Below are positions 32,424 to 32,900 of a DNA stretch of 32,900 bases, in pieces. This stretch comes from Bacteroidales bacterium (GTDB lineage: Bacteria > Bacteroidota > Bacteroidia > Bacteroidales > UBA932). A program made the position numbers and the translations under genes. The DNA is taken from NCBI GenBank assembly GCA_022777585.1, contig JALFFZ010000159.1, forward strand, positions 1 to 32,900, read 5' to 3'. The number at the start of each line of letters is the position of its first letter. Position 1 is the stretch's first letter. The notes under the pieces were generated by a model that was not told the origin of the DNA, searched no databases, and worked only from the letters and a program-made list of their open reading frames with translations.

Positions 32424-32557
32424 ATCTTCAGGGTCGGGTGAAAGTCCCAACCGGCGGTATAGTCCGCGACCCATCGGCAGTATGTCCGAAATCATATTGC
32501 AGATGGCTGAGCCGTTGAAACTACGGCACCGACGGTAAAGTCCGGATGGAAGAAGAT
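32424..32557 (+). ncRNA. FMN riboswitch (RFN element)
   Basis: The aptamer has the conserved RFN blocks in order: CAGGGTCGGGTGAAAGTCCC, ACCGGCGGTA, a GTCCGCGA block, CCGACGGTAAAGTCCGGATG and a closing GAAGAAGAT. P1 pairs ATCTTC (32424-32429) with GAAGAT (32552-32557). It binds flavin mononucleotide and lowers expression of the downstream gene when FMN is high. A hairpin just after it (CCTC at 32561 with GAGG at 32584-32587) may be the expression platform, but no T-run follows, so termination is not evident. The start codon is 85 nt further on. Confidence 0.95.
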
Positions 32558-32642
32558 GCACCTCGTTTCCGGCAACGGGAATGGAGGAACATACCCTGTC
32601 AGATTTGTAGTTTATTGTTTCACTCAAACTCACAAACTGACT

Positions 32643-32900
32643 ATGCACAAGTCATTGTCACTCATTGCAGCGGCATTGGTCTTGCCTGCAGCGGCAGGCG
32701 CACAGACCGACACAACAGCAACCATTGCACTTGACGGATCAAGCATTTCCGCAAGCATTGCAAACGCCGCAATCTCCTCTCTCCGCCTCACGGACATCAA
32801 TCAGGACAAGCTCAGGGAAAATGCGCCCGGAAGGACCTTCCCGGAAATGATCAGGAACATCCCCGGCGTCTATTCCACCTCAGAGACAGGCAGTTTCGGA
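32643..32900 (+). CDS. TonB-dependent receptor, N-terminal part (putative flavin uptake)
   Basis: The first 86 codons are present and the gene runs off the right edge. A signal peptide (MHKSLSLIAAALVLPAAAGA, cleavage probably before QTD) is followed by residues matching the start of the plug domain (GRTFPEMIRNIPGVYSTSET), with the (I/P)GV element of TonB-dependent outer-membrane receptors. The FMN riboswitch in its leader points to riboflavin or another flavin as substrate. This is an inference from regulation; the barrel is not visible. Confidence 0.85.
   Translation, partial: MHKSLSLIAAALVLPAAAGAQTDTTATIALDGSSISASIANAAISSLRLTDINQDKLRENAPGRTFPEMIRNIPGVYSTSETGSFG

Overview
The window reads as a chromosomal segment of a Bacteroidales bacterium (phylum Bacteroidota). 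The evidence is the dcw cluster in the order typical of the phylum, a TonB-dependent receptor, a CCDC81-type HU protein, and several promoters matching the Bacteroidota consensus (TTTG, 19-21 nt, TAnnTTTG). I cannot name the genus from sequence alone.

Layout. Positions 1-2147 (minus strand) hold a translation block: tRNA-Thr(UGU), tRNA-Tyr, tRNA-Gly, tRNA-Thr(GGU), tuf, tRNA-Trp, secE and the start of nusG. It is driven by a consensus promoter overlapping the 3' end of dxs. dxs (minus) is divergent from a tandem pair of paralogous MFS transporters (plus, 4187-6893). Next is a minus-strand operon gltX-rpiB-truB. Positions 10018-25430 are the complete minus-strand dcw cluster mraZ-rsmH-ftsL-ftsI-murE-mraY-murD-ftsW-murG-murC-ftsQ-ftsA-ftsZ, with overlaps or very short gaps, which makes lipid II precursors and the divisome. 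A lysO-type lysine exporter (plus) is divergent from mraZ and convergent with a CCDC81-type HU membrane protein (minus).

Positions 27684-30765 are the accessory part. A tRNA-Asn/tRNA-Val pair ends at a terminator. The last 31 bases of tRNA-Val plus the start of the terminator (45 bp, 27868-27912) recur at 30647-30691, as in the footprint of an element integrated in the tRNA 3' end. Between the copies lie an IS256-related insertion sequence with a zinc-ribbon transposase, about 1 kb of non-coding DNA rich in inverted and degenerate tandem repeats, and an array of nine 38-nt stem-loops spaced at 51 or 52 bp. Base changes in the array largely preserve pairing in the lower stem. This array is the most unusual object in the window, and I do not recognise it as a described family.

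Beyond the island are a Sel1-repeat protein with its own promoter, then an FMN riboswitch and the first 86 codons of a TonB-dependent receptor, which suggests flavin-controlled uptake across the outer membrane.
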